NCBI GenBank assembly: GCA_950097015.1
Contig: CATNEN010000005.1
Location: forward strand, 930,001-994,000
DNA length: 64,000 bases
Origin: Macrostomum hystrix
Lineage: Eukaryota; Platyhelminthes; Macrostomidae
Direction of reading: 5' to 3'
Shown here: one piece after another, positions 21,194-33,239 of the stretch
Numbering within the stretch: position 1 is the first letter of the stretch
How the letters are laid out: each line of letters opens with the position of its first letter
The notes under the pieces: generated by a model
The model's input: the letters and a program-made list of their open reading frames with translations, nothing else
Told to the model about the DNA's origin: nothing
Database searches by the model: none
Program-made: the position numbers and the translations under genes

Positions 21194-24100
21194 TCAGAGT
21201 TCAGAGGCGCGCACTCTCCGATAATGTGGCTGCTGTTGCTGCTGCTGCTGTTGCTGCCGGCGGGGGGTTAACGCATCATTTGCGGAAGCATCGGACGTAG
21301 CCGAGGCATTGGCCAATGTGGTGCCATCGTTCTGTCCTGTTGGCTTGGCCGATGCTCGCCTGCTGTAGATGTAGACGAACTCAACGATTTCCACCACGCA
21401 CGCGCAAGTCAGACCGATGGTGAGCGAGCACAGACCTCCGATCTGTGACATCAGCGCGTTCAGCGTCAGTACCTGCTTCTCTTCTTTCAGTATGAGATTT
21501 TCGCTCTTGCGTTTCAGTACAACGTAGGCAAAGTTCTTCGATTCGACCATGTCCTCAACCTGGCCATTGTTGTCGCCGACTGTGGACAGATTCTCCTGAC
21601 TCAGGTATCGCATAAGTCTCCTCCGGACCGCGGCGAAACGTTCTGGCAGGTTGCGCAGCGCGCCAGTTCGCCCAGCTGCCGCGGCTTCGTTTCGCTCCTC
21701 GATGAGGCTGCTGAGATCTTCGATGTCGTTGACGAACTTCCCGGACCAGTAGACCTGCCAGTCGGTCGCGCCCCAGTAGGTGACGGACAATTTCGTCTCA
21801 TACTCAGTGAGGATACACCTGGGCAGACAGGCTGCGTCCGTCAGACTGCTTATGACGCTGACGAAGCACTCCAGCTGTTTGAGAAAGTCGGCGAATGTCT
21901 TGTTAAAGGCGCTGGTGAATGAAGCGCAGTAAGGCATAGCCTTGCTGGGCGTCTGCGGTCTGGGATATCCCGGGAGGCCGATGATGCAATTGCAGCGCTG
22001 CATCACCTGGGAGGGATCAGCGGGATCGTTGACGATTACAGGTTCATATATTCGACTAGCTTATAAACTTGGAAATAATTTCGTCGCAAATAATCCCATC
22101 AGTTGGGCAAAAAGTCCCCCCCCCTAATTTTTAAATCAATAATATTTGCAGGAGGCCTGTCTGCACGGGCACAACAAGTCTCCAGAGCCCACTCACGCAG
22201 GTGTGTACATCTGCCCTGACACTTTCATCGGCAACCAGTGCACACTCTCACTGCGTCTTGGAAGTTGGCCCACAAGGACGTGAATTGCCGACAAGCCAGC
22301 AAGCCTTCTCTCTGCGGCTGCGCCCTAAATAAATGTGGCCTCGCCATGAAATCGAGCCACGGCGACCAAGGTGCGAGAGGCAAACGCGTTAGACCACTCA
22401 GCCACTTAGCCGAAAAAATGAATGCAAAACCGGAACTTCAAAGTTTTCGAAGTTTTCAGAGGATCGAAAACTTTATCGAAAAATGTTCTCCTAACAGGCT
22501 AATTCCCGAGGCTCATCTGATAGACGCATCTGATTAGCACTGTAGTCTCACCTGTTCTTGAGTATGCCTGTTAGTACACTCCCTCTGAGTATAGTGAAAC
22601 TCCCGACCCAGATCGGTGTAGGACTCTCCGCTCTTGATGCAAGGATTCACGGGCGTATTGCTGCGATTCCACAAGGTCGGTGTGTAGGCCAGTTCCGTCA
22701 TCTTGCCAGCCTCAATGTTCTTGCCAAAGTGTTCCACATTTGGATAGCGGTTCGGCTCGTGAATGACCACTCGAAGGCCGGTGGCTTGATCGAAAACGTC
22801 GTTCAAAAATCCCTGTTGGAAGTTGGTATAGTCGGGCCGTGGTCCCAGGTCGACCGCCATGCCGAGAAAGTAGGTTTCTATGGAAGATTTCTCGTTGCTA
22901 GGCTCCACAGTGTAACAGTTTAGATGCTTCGGGTGCGAGAAGAGCTTCGTACTGAAGCCGTACTCCGTCAGGTTGCAGGGATCCTTGAAGTAGCTGATTC
23001 CAGCCCTGTTCTTTAAGATGCACTTGCGAATTACACTCGGCTCGTGACTGAGCACAGTGAGATCGTGCAGCTGGATGTTCTGATAGTACACCTCCAGCAT
23101 GTCGTAGTACAGAGCGTACGATATCGGTTCGGTGCTGTCGATGCTCGAGAAGTCCTCCGTGCGGTTAATGACGCCAATAGCCCAGTCTCTTAACAACCTG
23201 TTGTATTCCCGCGGCGACAGAACAGTTCGGTTAGCCCATAGTTTGAAGGCTCGAGAAGAGAACGGCTGGTGCAAGCACACTGTGATAGCCGGGAATGGAG
23301 AGTCTTGATTCTGGATATCCGAGGTGTGCACAATGACGTCATACTGCAGATACGATCGCACCGATAGAGAGGCCGACACAATCAACACGAGGGTCATCAC
23401 AATGACAAAGGTGAGCCACATTTTGCGAAGAAAGTTAGACGAGGAGCGAGCAATTTTAGGCATGCCTCGAATTGAGCTGCACTCGCAGAACAGCATGGGT
23501 CCGCTGGAGCGTGGCGCGGAGCTGACTACCACCGATGATGACAATTCTGACTTTCGACCTCCTGTGAAAAATATTATGGGGCAACAGTGAGGCTTTGAAT
23601 GAATGCGACATTACGAGCTATTGGCTTTGTTAGTTACATGCAAGTAGCTTCAGATTCTGCGTAACTACAGGTTTGACTTTGACTCAAGCCAACCCGTTCA
23701 GTTCAATAACTCAAATAATCTGCCTGTCATCGCATACGTTCAGAAACTTCAGAACTTGTAGCTAGAAAATTTAGGTGCAGTTAAAGTAAACAGTACAGTT
23801 GCTGTAATGCTACATTTCTCATGGCTTCACAGTTGCTGTAATGCTACATTTCTCATGGCTTCACAGTTGCTGTAATGCTACATTTCTCATGGCTTCACAG
23901 TTGCTGTAATGCTACATTTCTCATGGCTTCACAGTTGCTGTAATGCTACATTTCTCATGGCTTCACAGTTGCTGTAATGCTACATTTCTAATGGCTTCAC
24001 AGATGCTGTAATGCTACATTTCTCATGGCTTCACAGATGCTGTAATGCTACATTTCTCATGGGTGTCACATTATGTTTAGGACCATTGTCCAGTCGCGAA

Positions 24101-27100
24101 CAAAAAGTTAAACAATAAGAGATGATTCAACTATAGTAAATGGAACTAAAATGATGGATTAACTAGAATTACTCTAGACAGCAGATCTAGCTCACAGCAT
24201 AATTTATCGGACAATGAAAATCCGTTAATAAAAATGGATTTTTATACAATTATCCCAGCAATTCAAAATCCCCTGGCCAACAAAAAACGCAGTAACAACA
24301 ATATGAATATTTTTCAACCCATAGCCCTGTCACAGCCAACTTTTGACGGACAATAATTGAGCGAAACATCACCGGAAAATCTGTCTGATCGAGTAGTATC
24401 AGGTTTTCTGACATTTTTTTGCTGAAATCTAGTTATAATGATAGAATGATAGAATAATAAAATGATGAATCGGTTATCCAATTTGATAAAACAAAGCACT
24501 TTGCAAGTGAATAACCTGATGGGAAAAAAACTTTTTTTGTGGCACCAAACTTGCTTGTGACTGTGACCGTGACTGTGACTGTGACCGTGACTGTGACTGT
24601 GACCGTGACTGTGACCGTGACTGTGACTGTGACTGTGACCGTGACTGTGACTGTGACCGTGACTGTGACCGTGACTGTGACTGTGACTGTGACCGTGACT
24701 GTGACTGTGACTGTGACCGTGACTGTGACTGTGACCGTGACCGTGACTGTGACTGTGACTGTGACTGTGACTGTGACTGTGACTGTGACCGTGACTGTGA
24801 CTGTGACTGTGACCGTGACTGTGACTGTGACCGTGACTGTGACTGTGACCGTGACTGTGACTGTGACTGTGACCGTGACTGTGACTGTGACTGTGACTGT
24901 GACCGTGACTGTGACTGTGACCGTGACTGTGACTGTGACTGTGACTGTGACCGTGACTGTGACTGTGACTGTGACTGTGACTGTGACCGTGACTGTGACT
25001 GTGACTGTGACCGTGACTGTGACTGTGACTGTGACTGTGACTGTGACTGTGACTGTGACCGTGACTGTGACTGTGACTGTGACTGTGACTGTGACTGTGA
25101 CCGTGACCGTGACTGTGACTGTGACTGTGACTGTGACTGTGACTGTGACTGTGACTGTGACTGTGACTGTGACCGTGACCGTGACTGTGACTGTGACTGT
25201 GACTGTGACCGTGACTGTGACCGTGACTGTGACTATGACCGTGACTGTGACTGTGACCGTGACTGTGACTATGACCGTGACTGTGACTGTGACCGTGACT
25301 GTGACCGTGACTGTGACTGTGACCGTGACCGTGACTGTGACCGTGACCGTGACTGTGACTGTGACTGTGACTGTGACTGTGACTGTGACTGTGACTGTGA
25401 CTGTGACCGTGACCGTGACTGTGACTGTGACTGTGACTGTGACCGTGACTGTGACCGTGACTGTGACTATGACCGTGACTGTGACTGTGACCGTGACTGT
25501 GACCGTGACTGTGACTGTGACCGTGACCGTGACTGTGACCGTGACTGTGACTGTGACCGTGACTGTGACTGTGACCGTGACCGTGACTGTGACTGTGACT
25601 GTGACTGTGACTGTGACTGTGACTGTGACCGTGACTGTGACTGTGACTGTGACTGTGACTGTGACTGTGACCGTGACCGTGACTGTGACTGTGACTGTGA
25701 CTGTGACTATGACTGTGACTGTGACTGTGACTGTGACTGTGACCGTGACCGTGACTGTGACTGTGACTGTGACTGTGACCGTGACTGTGACCGTGACTGT
25801 GACTATGACCGTGACTGTGACTGTGACCGTGACTGTGACCGTGACTGTGACTGTGACTGTGACTGTGACTGTGACTGTGACCGTGACCGTGACTGTGACT
25901 GTGACTGTGACTGTGACCGTGACTGTGACCGTGACTGTGACTATGACCGTGACTGTGACTGTGACCGTGACTGTGACTATGACCGTGACTGTGACTGTGA
26001 CCGTGACTGTGACCGTGACTGTGACTGTGACCGTGACCGTGACTGTGACCGTGACCGTGACTGTGACTGTGACTGTGACTGTGACTGTGACTGTGACTGT
26101 GACTGTGACTGTGACCGTGACCGTGACTGTGACTGTGACTGTGACTGTGACCGTGACTGTGACCGTGACTGTGACTATGACCGTGACTGTGACTGTGACC
26201 GTGACTGTGACCGTGACTGTGACTGTGACCGTGACCGTGACTGTGACCGTGACTGTGACTGTGACCGTGACTGTGACTGTGACCGTGACCGTGACTGTGA
26301 CTGTGACTGTGACTGTGACTGTGACTGTGACTGTGACCGTGACTGTGACTGTGACTGTGACTGTGACTGTGACTGTGACCGTGACCGTGACTGTGACTGT
26401 GACTGTGACTGTGACTATGACTGTGACTGTGACTGTGACTGTGACTGTGACCGTGACCGTGACTGTGACTGTGACTGTGACTGTGACCGTGACTGTGACC
26501 GTGACTGTGACTATGACCGTGACTGTGACTGTGACCGTGACTGTGACCGTGACTGTGACTGTGACCGTGACCGTGACTGTGACCGTGACTGTGACTGTGA
26601 CCGTGACTGTGACTGTGACTGTGACCGAAGATTGTGACTGTGATTGAGAAGATTGTGACTGTGATTGAGAAAATTTTTGTGACTGTGATTGAGAAGATTG
26701 TGACTATGATTGAGAAGATTGTGACTGTGATTGAGAAGATTGTGACTGTGATTGAGAAGATTGTGACTGTGATTGAGAAGATTGTGACTGTGATTGAGAA
26801 GATTGTGACTGTGATTGAGAAGATTGTGACTGTGAAGGTCACTCAGAACGAGATTAAAGACAAACAGATTGACAATGATACGCATTGTTATGAAATAAAA
26901 CAGCCAGAAACCACCTACAGTATATAACACAGCTAAATTAACGAAACCAAATTTTACTGTTCATAATGAAGGGGTAGGCATTTTTTAAATAAAAAAACAA
27001 TCTACAATGGCTTGGTAAATGAAAAGTAAATAAAATTTGCATAACAGGCTTGGTTTTTTCGCTAAATAGTGGCAAAATAGTTTGGCATTTAACTGCACAA

Positions 27101-30100
27101 AAAGGCTGACGAATTTATTTTACATCAATAGCTGGGAATCTTAAGTGCACCTGAATTATACTAAAATTACTCTGTTCAAAGTATGCCTGAAACACACCTG
27201 ATACACACCTGAAACATACACGAATTACACCTGAAACATTCCTGAATTACACCTGAAGCACACCCGAAGCATCATAATCTCGTATAAAACTCTCACCTTT
27301 CTTTGGCGTGACCATCACCAACTTGGCAGGACTGCCCGCCTCCAGCTGCATTAGCTGCTGCTGCTGCTGCTGCTGCTGTTGATGCTGATGCTGATGCTGA
27401 TGCTGATGCTGATGCTGATGCTGATGCAGATGCAGTTGCTCATCAGCTAAAAATGCTCTGCTAGATTCTTCTTCGTCTGAAAATTGAAAAAAATTGTAAA
27501 AGACAGTGCTCAGTTAGGTATAGTAAATCTAAACCTTGTGACCTGTCAACCTACCCCATTCTTCACTCCAGTCTCCACCCCAGTCTCCACCCCAGTCTCC
27601 ACCCCAGTCTCCACCCCAATCTCCACCCCAATCTCCACCCCAGTCTCCACCCCAGTCTCCACCCCAGTCTCCACCCCAGTCTCCACCCCAGTGTCTACCC
27701 CAGTCTCCACCCCAGTCTCCACCCCAGTCTCCACCCCAGTGTCTACCCCAGTCTCCACCCCAATCTCCACCCCAGTCTCCACCCCAGTCTCCACCCCAGT
27801 CTCCACCCCAGTCTCCACCCCAGTCTCCACCCCAGTCTCCACCCCAGTGTCTACCCCAGTCTCCACCCCAATCTCCACCCCAGTCTCCACCCCAGTCTCC
27901 ACCCCAGTCTCCACCCCAGTCTCCACCCCAGTCTCCACCCCAGTCTCCACCCCAGTCTCCACCCCAGTCTCCACCCCAGTCTCCACCTCAGTGTCTACCC
28001 CAGTCTCCACCCCAGTCTCCACCCCAGTCTCCACCCCGTCTCCACCCCAGTCTCCACCCTCTAATAGAAGACCACTCCGTGACCCCAGCGTCCGGTAAAT
28101 CCACTTCCCAACGAGTTGTTGAGTTGTGCTCAACTAACTTATCTCGGTTTTGTCAATAACCGCACGCATATAGAATATACTTTTTGATCGCTAATCTCTA
28201 TGCCTCATTCGTCCCACCCTATGTCCTGCGTGTTTCATGTTTGCTAAAGTGTCGAATTTCAAAACTCAGGCAATGGACCTATCCGTATTATAATAGCAAC
28301 TGTACAGTATAGCTGGATCTGAGCTCGGATTCGCATACCGGAAAATTTGATCAGGAACTCTGTTGTGTCTAAACTGGGTTTCCAACTGGAAGTTTCTAGC
28401 CCAGATGGATGGTATGGATGCTGTTTTATTATTTTATCAGGCAGTCAAATTCCAGAACCAAACGCATTGTGGATGATGCAATTATCATTGCATAATCAAG
28501 CATGACGTCTGGCAAAAAAAATTGAGCTTTAGTTGCTATGCATAAACCGATGCAGATTTGACTTTTCATTTGCACGTGAGAAAGTCTGGCCTTGGAATAA
28601 GAGGGGAAATTTGGAAAAAATGAGAGACACATAAGGGTGAGAGTCAGAAGGGTCAGAGTCAGAAGGGTCAGAGTCAGAAGGGAGAGACTCAGAAGGGAGA
28701 GAGTCAGAAGGGAAAGAGTCAGAAGGAAGAGAGTCAGAAGGGTGAGAGTCAGAAGGGAGAGAGTCAGAAAGGTGAGAGTCAGAAGGGAGAGAGTCAGAAG
28801 GGAGAGAGTCAGAAGGGTGAGAGACAGAAGGGAGAGAGTCAGAAGGAAGAGAGTCAGAAGGGTGAGAGTCAGAAGGGAGAGAGTCAGAAAGGTGAGAGTC
28901 AGAAGGGAGAGAGTCAGAAGGGTGAGAGTCAGAAGGGTCAGAGTCAGAAGGGAGAGAGTCAGAAGGGAGAGAGTCAGAAGGGAGAGAGTCAGAAGGGAGA
29001 GAGTCAGAAGGGAGAGAGTCAGAAGGGAGAGAGTCAGAAGGGAGAGAGTCAGAAGGGAGAGAGTCAGAAGGGAGAGAGTCAGAAGGGAGAGAGTCAGAAG
29101 GGAGAGAGTCAGAAGGGAGAGAGTCAGAAGGGAGAGAGTCAGAAGGGAAAGAGTCAGAAGGGTGAGAGTCAGAAGGGAGAGAGTCAGAAAGGTGAGAGTC
29201 AGAAGGGAGAGAGTCAGAAGGGAGAGAGTCAGAAGGGTGAGAGACAGAAGGGAGAGAGTCAGAAGGGAGAGAGTCAGAAGGGAGAGAGTCAGAAGGGAGA
29301 GAGTCAGAAGGGTGAGAGTCAGAAGGGAGAGAGTCAGAAGGGAGAGAGTCAGAAGGGAGAGAGTCAGAAGGGAAAGAGTCAGAAGGAAGAGAGTCAGAAG
29401 GGTGAGAGTCAGAAGGGAGAGAGACAGAAGGGAGAGAGTCAGAAGGGAGAGAGTCAGAAGGGAGAGAGTCAGAAGGGAGAGAGTCAGAAGGGTGAGAGTC
29501 AGAAGGGAGAGAGTCAGAAGGGAGAGAGTCAGAAGGGAGAGAGTCAGAAGGGTGAGAGTCAGAAGGGAGAGAGTCAGAAGGGAGAGAGTCAGAAGGGAGA
29601 GAGTCAGAAGGGTGAGAGTCAGAAGGGAGAGAGTCAGAAGGGAGAGAGTCAGAAGGGAAAGAGTCAGAAGGAAGAGAGTCAGAAGGGTGAGAGTCAGAAG
29701 GGAGAGAGTCAGAAGGGAGAGAGTCAGAAGGGAGAGAGTCAGAAGGGAGAGAGTCAGAAGGGTGAGAGTCAGAAGGGAGAGAGTCAGAAGGGTGAGAGTC
29801 AGAAGGGAGAGAGTCAGAAGGGAGAGAGTCAGAAGGGTGAGAGTCAGAAGGGTGAGAGTCAGAAGGGAGAGAGTCAGAAGGGAGAGAGTCAGAAGGGAGA
29901 GAGTCAGAAGGGAGAGAGTCAGAAGGGAGAGAGTCAGAAGGAGTGAGTCAGGAGTATGAGAGTCAATCAGAAATCAGGGTGAAGACTTGCTATTTAGAAA
30001 AAAATCGAGCAATAAAAGAGAAAAAACTTTTTGAAAGTTCAAACTCGACCTCTGAGTTAACTAGAAGTAGATTCCTCTGTAAATTTATCTAACATTTTTA

Positions 30101-30241
30101 ACAGAGCTCAAGCCACATGCAGAACTGATTATAAATAAATATTTAACTCCCGTGACGGAGTTTCGGTAACGAGGTTCGGAAACACTTACTCATAAGTTTT
30201 CCTCGGCGAGGTTGTTCAGCTTTAAAGATTGCAGATTGCAG
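21194..30241 (-). CDS. DEG/ENaC-family sodium channel subunit, multi-exon, 5' end not found
   Basis: Coding exons read: 30,241-30,190 (tentative, donor GTAAGTG), 27,476-27,297 (acceptor TTTTCAG, donor GTGAGA), 23,561-22,552 (acceptor TTCACAG, donor GTGAGA) and 22,006-21,194 (acceptor CTCCCAG, stop at 21,194). Phases match at every junction, giving about 684 residues. Products of this family are trimeric membrane cation channels. Seen in order: a His/Gln repeat tract; a cytoplasmic [13 protein letters not shown] motif; TM1 ([18 protein letters not shown]); [13 protein letters not shown] after TM1; a Cys-rich extracellular loop; TM2 with [15 protein letters not shown]; and a C-terminal poly-Gln tail. 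The usual HG gating motif reads RG, and the GxS filter site reads GLT. Introns carry a SINE and large satellites. The initiator exon is missing. Confidence 0.85.
22130..22415 (-). mobile_element. tRNA-derived SINE (family A, copy 4) in the last channel intron
   Basis: Minus-strand head GTGGCTGAGTGGTCTAACGC (A box), GGCTCGATTTCATGG (weak B box), then the family A body (CGAGGCCACATTTATTTAGG). It fills much of the 22,007-22,551 intron, in the same orientation as the gene. Its boxes are diverged, so it is probably old. Confidence 0.75.
23794..24066. repeat. 34-bp minisatellite in a channel intron
   Basis: Eight units of 34 bp (CACAGTTGCTGTAATGCTAC, then ATTTCTCATGGCTT), nearly identical; the last two have AGATGCTG. 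Located in the 23,562-27,296 intron. Confidence 0.95.
24550..26630. repeat. Hexanucleotide satellite (GTGACT/GTGACC), about 2.1 kb, with 708-bp higher-order repeat
   Basis: About 347 copies of GTGACY. Rare CTATGAC variants serve as markers: they fall near 25,234, 25,270, 25,467, 25,707 and 25,804, and again near 25,942, 25,978, 26,176, 26,416 and 26,512, each 708 bp on (118 units). All six frames stay open, which explains the 842- and 702-codon His/Ser/Gly and Thr/Val ORFs. It lies inside a channel intron. Confidence 0.97.
26631..26838. repeat. 21-bp minisatellite adjoining the hexamer array
   Basis: Ten units of 21 bp (GATTGTGACTGTGATTGAGA, then A). Each contains two GTGAC cores, so it probably arose from the hexamer array. 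One unit has a TTTTT insertion. Confidence 0.93.
27352..27432. repeat. CAG/CTG and ATGCTG microsatellite inside a channel exon
   Basis: On the minus strand this codes for about seven His-Gln pairs followed by eight glutamines within the exon 27,476-27,297. Repeat length variation here would change the cytoplasmic N-terminus without shifting the frame. Confidence 0.85.
27558..28062. repeat. 12-bp minisatellite (CCCCAGTCTCCA)
   Basis: About 42 units of 12 bp, with variants CCCCAATCTCCA and CCCCAGTGTCTA. The open frames on both strands (Ser-Thr-Pro-Val and Val-Glu-Thr-Gly repeats) follow from the 12-bp period. It lies in the intron upstream of the 27,476 exon. Confidence 0.95.
28063..28635. other. 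No gene seen
   Basis: Unique, AT-rich intronic sequence. A minus-strand open frame at its left edge is an extension of the 12-bp array frame and has no splice support. Confidence 0.35.
28636..29950. repeat. 15-bp purine-rich minisatellite (GGAGAGAGTCAGAAG)
   Basis: About 87 units of 15 bp with variants GGTGAGAGTCAGAAG, GGAAAGAGTCAGAAG and GAAGAGAGTCAGAAG. The 440-codon Arg-Val-Arg-Arg-Glu ORF is a by-product of the period. Block copies are visible, for instance a run of GGTGAGAGTCAGAAG units next to GAAAGGTGAGAG. Confidence 0.96.
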
Positions 30242-30534
30242 CTAAACTGTACACGACTTATGGAATAATATAGTAGCTAGCCAATAAGTACTTCTTAGCC
30301 TATGTCCTGGGGACTAAAGGTTTGTGAACTATCTGCGCGAAGCTTTCTCTTTGTTTTAGACTTTGCGAGGCAAAATTTGTCAATATGTTTGGACTATATA
30401 TATAATCAGGCCGCCGCAGCCAATGACCGACCTTCAGTGCTGCAACCAACTGCAAAATTTTAGCAGGACACACCTGATTGGCCAGCTCTTAGAGTGCAGA
30501 ATTCTCTCTTGAATAGTAAACCTCGAAACTGACA

Positions 30535-31050
30535 CAAAAAAGTCAATTGGCAAGAGTCAGTTGGTGAGAGAGTCAGTTGGTGAGAGAGTCAGGTGGTGAG
30601 AGAGTCAGGTGGTGAGAGAGTCAGGTGGTGAGAGAGTCAGGTGGTGAGAGAGTCAGTTGGTGAGAGAGTCAGTTGGTGAGAGAGTCAGGTGGTGAGAGAG
30701 TCAGGTGGTGAGAGAGTCAGGTGGTGAGAGAGTCAGTTGGTGAGAGAGTCAGGTGGTGAGAGAGTCAGTTGGTGAGAGAGTCAGGTGGTGAGAGAGTCAG
30801 GTGGTGAGAGAGTCAGGTGGTGAGAGAGTCAGGTGGCGAGAGAGTCAGGTGGGGAGAGAGTCAGGTGGTGAGAGATTCAGTTGGTGAGAGAGTCAGGTGG
30901 TGAGAAGCCAGAAGAGGAGAGAATCAGGTGGGAGTGAGTCAGGTTAGAGTCAGGCGAGAGAGATTCAGTTAAGAGAGTGTCAGGTGAGAGAGTCCGGTTG
31001 GAGAGAGTCAGTTGAGAGAGTCAGGTGAAAAATTCAGGTAAGAGAGTGAC
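30535..31050. repeat. 16-bp minisatellite (GAGAGAGTCAGGTGGT)
   Basis: About 24 good units plus a degenerate tail after 30,905. Two variants, GTCAGGTGGT and GTCAGTTGGT, alternate irregularly. It shares the core GAGAGAGTCAG with the 15-bp array 600 bp to the left. Confidence 0.93.
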
Positions 31051-31372
31051 GTAACGGTAAATTTATGAAAATATTACTTTAATCAAATTACTTTAGTTAT
31101 TTAGATAAACTAGCAGTAACAATGTTAGATCTTTCCCCTAAATTTCCTAATAAAACTTGCTCCAAACATCACATTCCATTGCTGAGCAGTACAATAAAAT
31201 GCAAAAACTTTCCCACTCAACAGACACTGCCTTCCTTTGGTGCAACTGTTGCCAAGTTCCACTTTCACCGACTTGCCCCGAAACATGTTCTTAAAGGCAC
31301 TCGCTGAGTGGGATTTCAAGGCGGCGGTGCGTGACGACAGGCGATGCCGCGGAGTAGAAATTTGGGACTGAG

Positions 31373-31380
31373 TATAAATA
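31373..31380 (+). promoter_or_regulatory. TATA box candidate (TATAAATA)
   Basis: TATAAATA preceded by G/C-rich sequence, about 120 bp upstream of an ATG in good context (GCCATGC) at 31,494. A start site near 31,405 would be expected. Confidence 0.35.
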
Positions 31381-31493
31381 GCCGGACTTTTTAAGACCTG
31401 CTCAAGAACGACTCAGAAGAGGATTTTTTCAAGCCTCAAGCCTGCCGATTCGGCAAGGGAAGCTGGGATAAGTCTACTTATATTGTTGTTGCC

Positions 31494-31592
31494 ATGCAAC
31501 TTTCCGATCTCAAAGAGTTCTTCAACAAGAGCCACATTTCGCGCGTTTACAGGTTGATCAGAACTTTTAATTCTGGGAGAACAACTAAGTAA
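31494..31592 (+). CDS. Short ORF or first exon downstream of the TATA box
   Basis: ATG at 31,494 opens a 32-codon frame (begins MQLSDLKEFFNKSHISRVYR) that stops at 31,592. A possible donor AA/GTAAAGT lies at 31,588/31,589, so it could instead be the first coding exon of a longer gene whose intron holds the 25-bp array. No family is recognised and no downstream exon was located. Either reading is tentative. Confidence 0.25.
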   Translation: MQLSDLKEFFNKSHISRVYRLIRTFNSGRTTK

Positions 31593-31644
31593 AGTATCGA
31601 AAAAATTGTTTAGTCTTAAGGATTCGGGGGTAGAAGAAAAAGGG

Positions 31645-32695
31645 CTGGGGAATGTTTGTGCCTGAAGGACTGGGGAATGTTTATGCCTGAAGGACTGGGA
31701 ATGTTTATACCTGAAGGACTGGGGATGTTTAGACCTGAAGGACTGGGGAATGTTTATGCCTGAAGGACTGGGAATGTATATGCCTGAAGGACTGGGGGAT
31801 GTTTATGCCTGAAGGACTGGGGATGTTTATGCCTGAAGGACTGGGAATGTTTATGCCTGAAGGACTGGGGGATGTTTATGCCTGAAGGACTGGGGATGTT
31901 TATGCCTGAAGGACTGGGAATGTTTATGCCTGAAGGACTGGGAATGTTTATGCCTGAAGGACTGGGAATGTATATGCCTGAAGGACTGGGGGATGTTTAT
32001 GCCTGAAGGACTGGGGATGTTTAGACCTGAAGGACTGGGGGATGTTTATGCCTGAAGGACTGGGAATGTTTAGACCTGAAGGACTGGGGGATGTTTATGC
32101 CTGAAGGACTGGGGAATGTTTATGCCTGAAGGACTGGGGGAATGTTTATGCCTGTAGGACTGGGGGATGTTTATGCCTGAAGGACTGGGGATGTTTAGAC
32201 CTGAAGGACTGGGGGATGTTTATGCCTGAAGGACTGGGAATGTTTATGCCTGAAGGACTGGGAATGTTTATGCCTGAAGGACTGGGAATGTTTATGCCTG
32301 AAGGACTGGGGGATGTTTATGCCTGAAGGACTGGGAATGTTTATGCCTGAAGGACTGGGAATGTATATGCCTGAAGGACTGGGGATGTTTAGACCTGAAG
32401 GACTGGGGGGATGTTTATGCCTGAAGGACTGGGAATGTTTAGACCTGAAGGACTGGGGGATGTTTATGCCTGAAGGACTGAGGGATGTTTATGCCTGAAG
32501 GACTGGGGATGTTTATGCCTGAAGTACTGGGGATGTTTAGACCTGAAGGACTGGGGAATGTTTATGCCTGAAGGACTGGGGGAATGTTTATGCCTGTAGG
32601 ACTGGGGGATGTTTAGACCTGAAGGACTGGGGGATGCTTAGGCCTGAAGGACTGGGGGATGTTTATACCTGAAGGACTGAGGGATGTTAAGACCT
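31645..32695. repeat. 25-27-bp minisatellite (ATGTTTATGCCTGAAGGACT core)
   Basis: About 40 units of ATGTTTATGCCTGAAGGACT plus GGGG(G/A); the G-run varies from 3 to 6, so unit length drifts and long ORFs do not form. Variants with TTTAGACC and TATATGCC are interspersed. Confidence 0.94.
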
Positions 32696-32699
32696 GAAA

Positions 32700-33235
32700 A
32701 ATATGAATGAATCAGATATAATGTGGATCAGTTTATCAACCCACCCTAAATTTCCTTAAATATATAGTTAAAGCCTAGCGCCCATAAGACTAAAAGCTAA
32801 TTGTCTATGTTCGTCAGAGCTATGCCATTACGGAGAATATTTTCTATACTACTTATAAAAGCAGTACCTTGACCAAGCCAAGATTTTGTAATATTAGTGT
32901 CTAAAATGCCTAAAAATAAACCCACTAAATTTTTTTCTGGCTGATTCTGTTGACTTACTGCAACAAGAAAACCGTAGAAAAATTACTTTTTTTGAAAGCT
33001 ATTAAAAAAGTCACACCCACTTAAATAATTTCCAATTAAACCCAGAAGCGCTTGTGTGGGTCTCACACGTCATCCGATAGTTTCAACTCGCTTCCCAGTG
33101 TTATACGATGTTATACTCAATACAGGTATGGAGAAAGGTAAATTGCTCATTGCATTTTTCATTTGAGTTGACAGACAACGCATTATACGAATTCTAGAAA
33201 TATAAAAAACATTCTGGGAACTCAATGGACACTAT
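32700..33235. other. No gene seen
   Basis: AT-rich unique sequence between two arrays. An AATACAG/GTATGG donor-like site near 33,124 has no convincing exon. Confidence 0.35.
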
Positions 33236-33239
33236 GGGA

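Noticed and set aside
24314-26842. 842-codon His/Ser/Gly ORF resembling a metal-binding protein, and the 702-codon Thr-Val ORF opposite
   Set aside because: Hexamer repeat within an intron of the channel gene; both strands are open for the same reason.
27484-28098. Ser-Thr-Pro-Val repeat ORF resembling a mucin
   Set aside because: 12-bp repeat translation, also open on the opposite strand.
28637-29959. 440-codon Arg-rich ORF resembling a nucleic-acid-binding protein
   Set aside because: 15-bp repeat translation.
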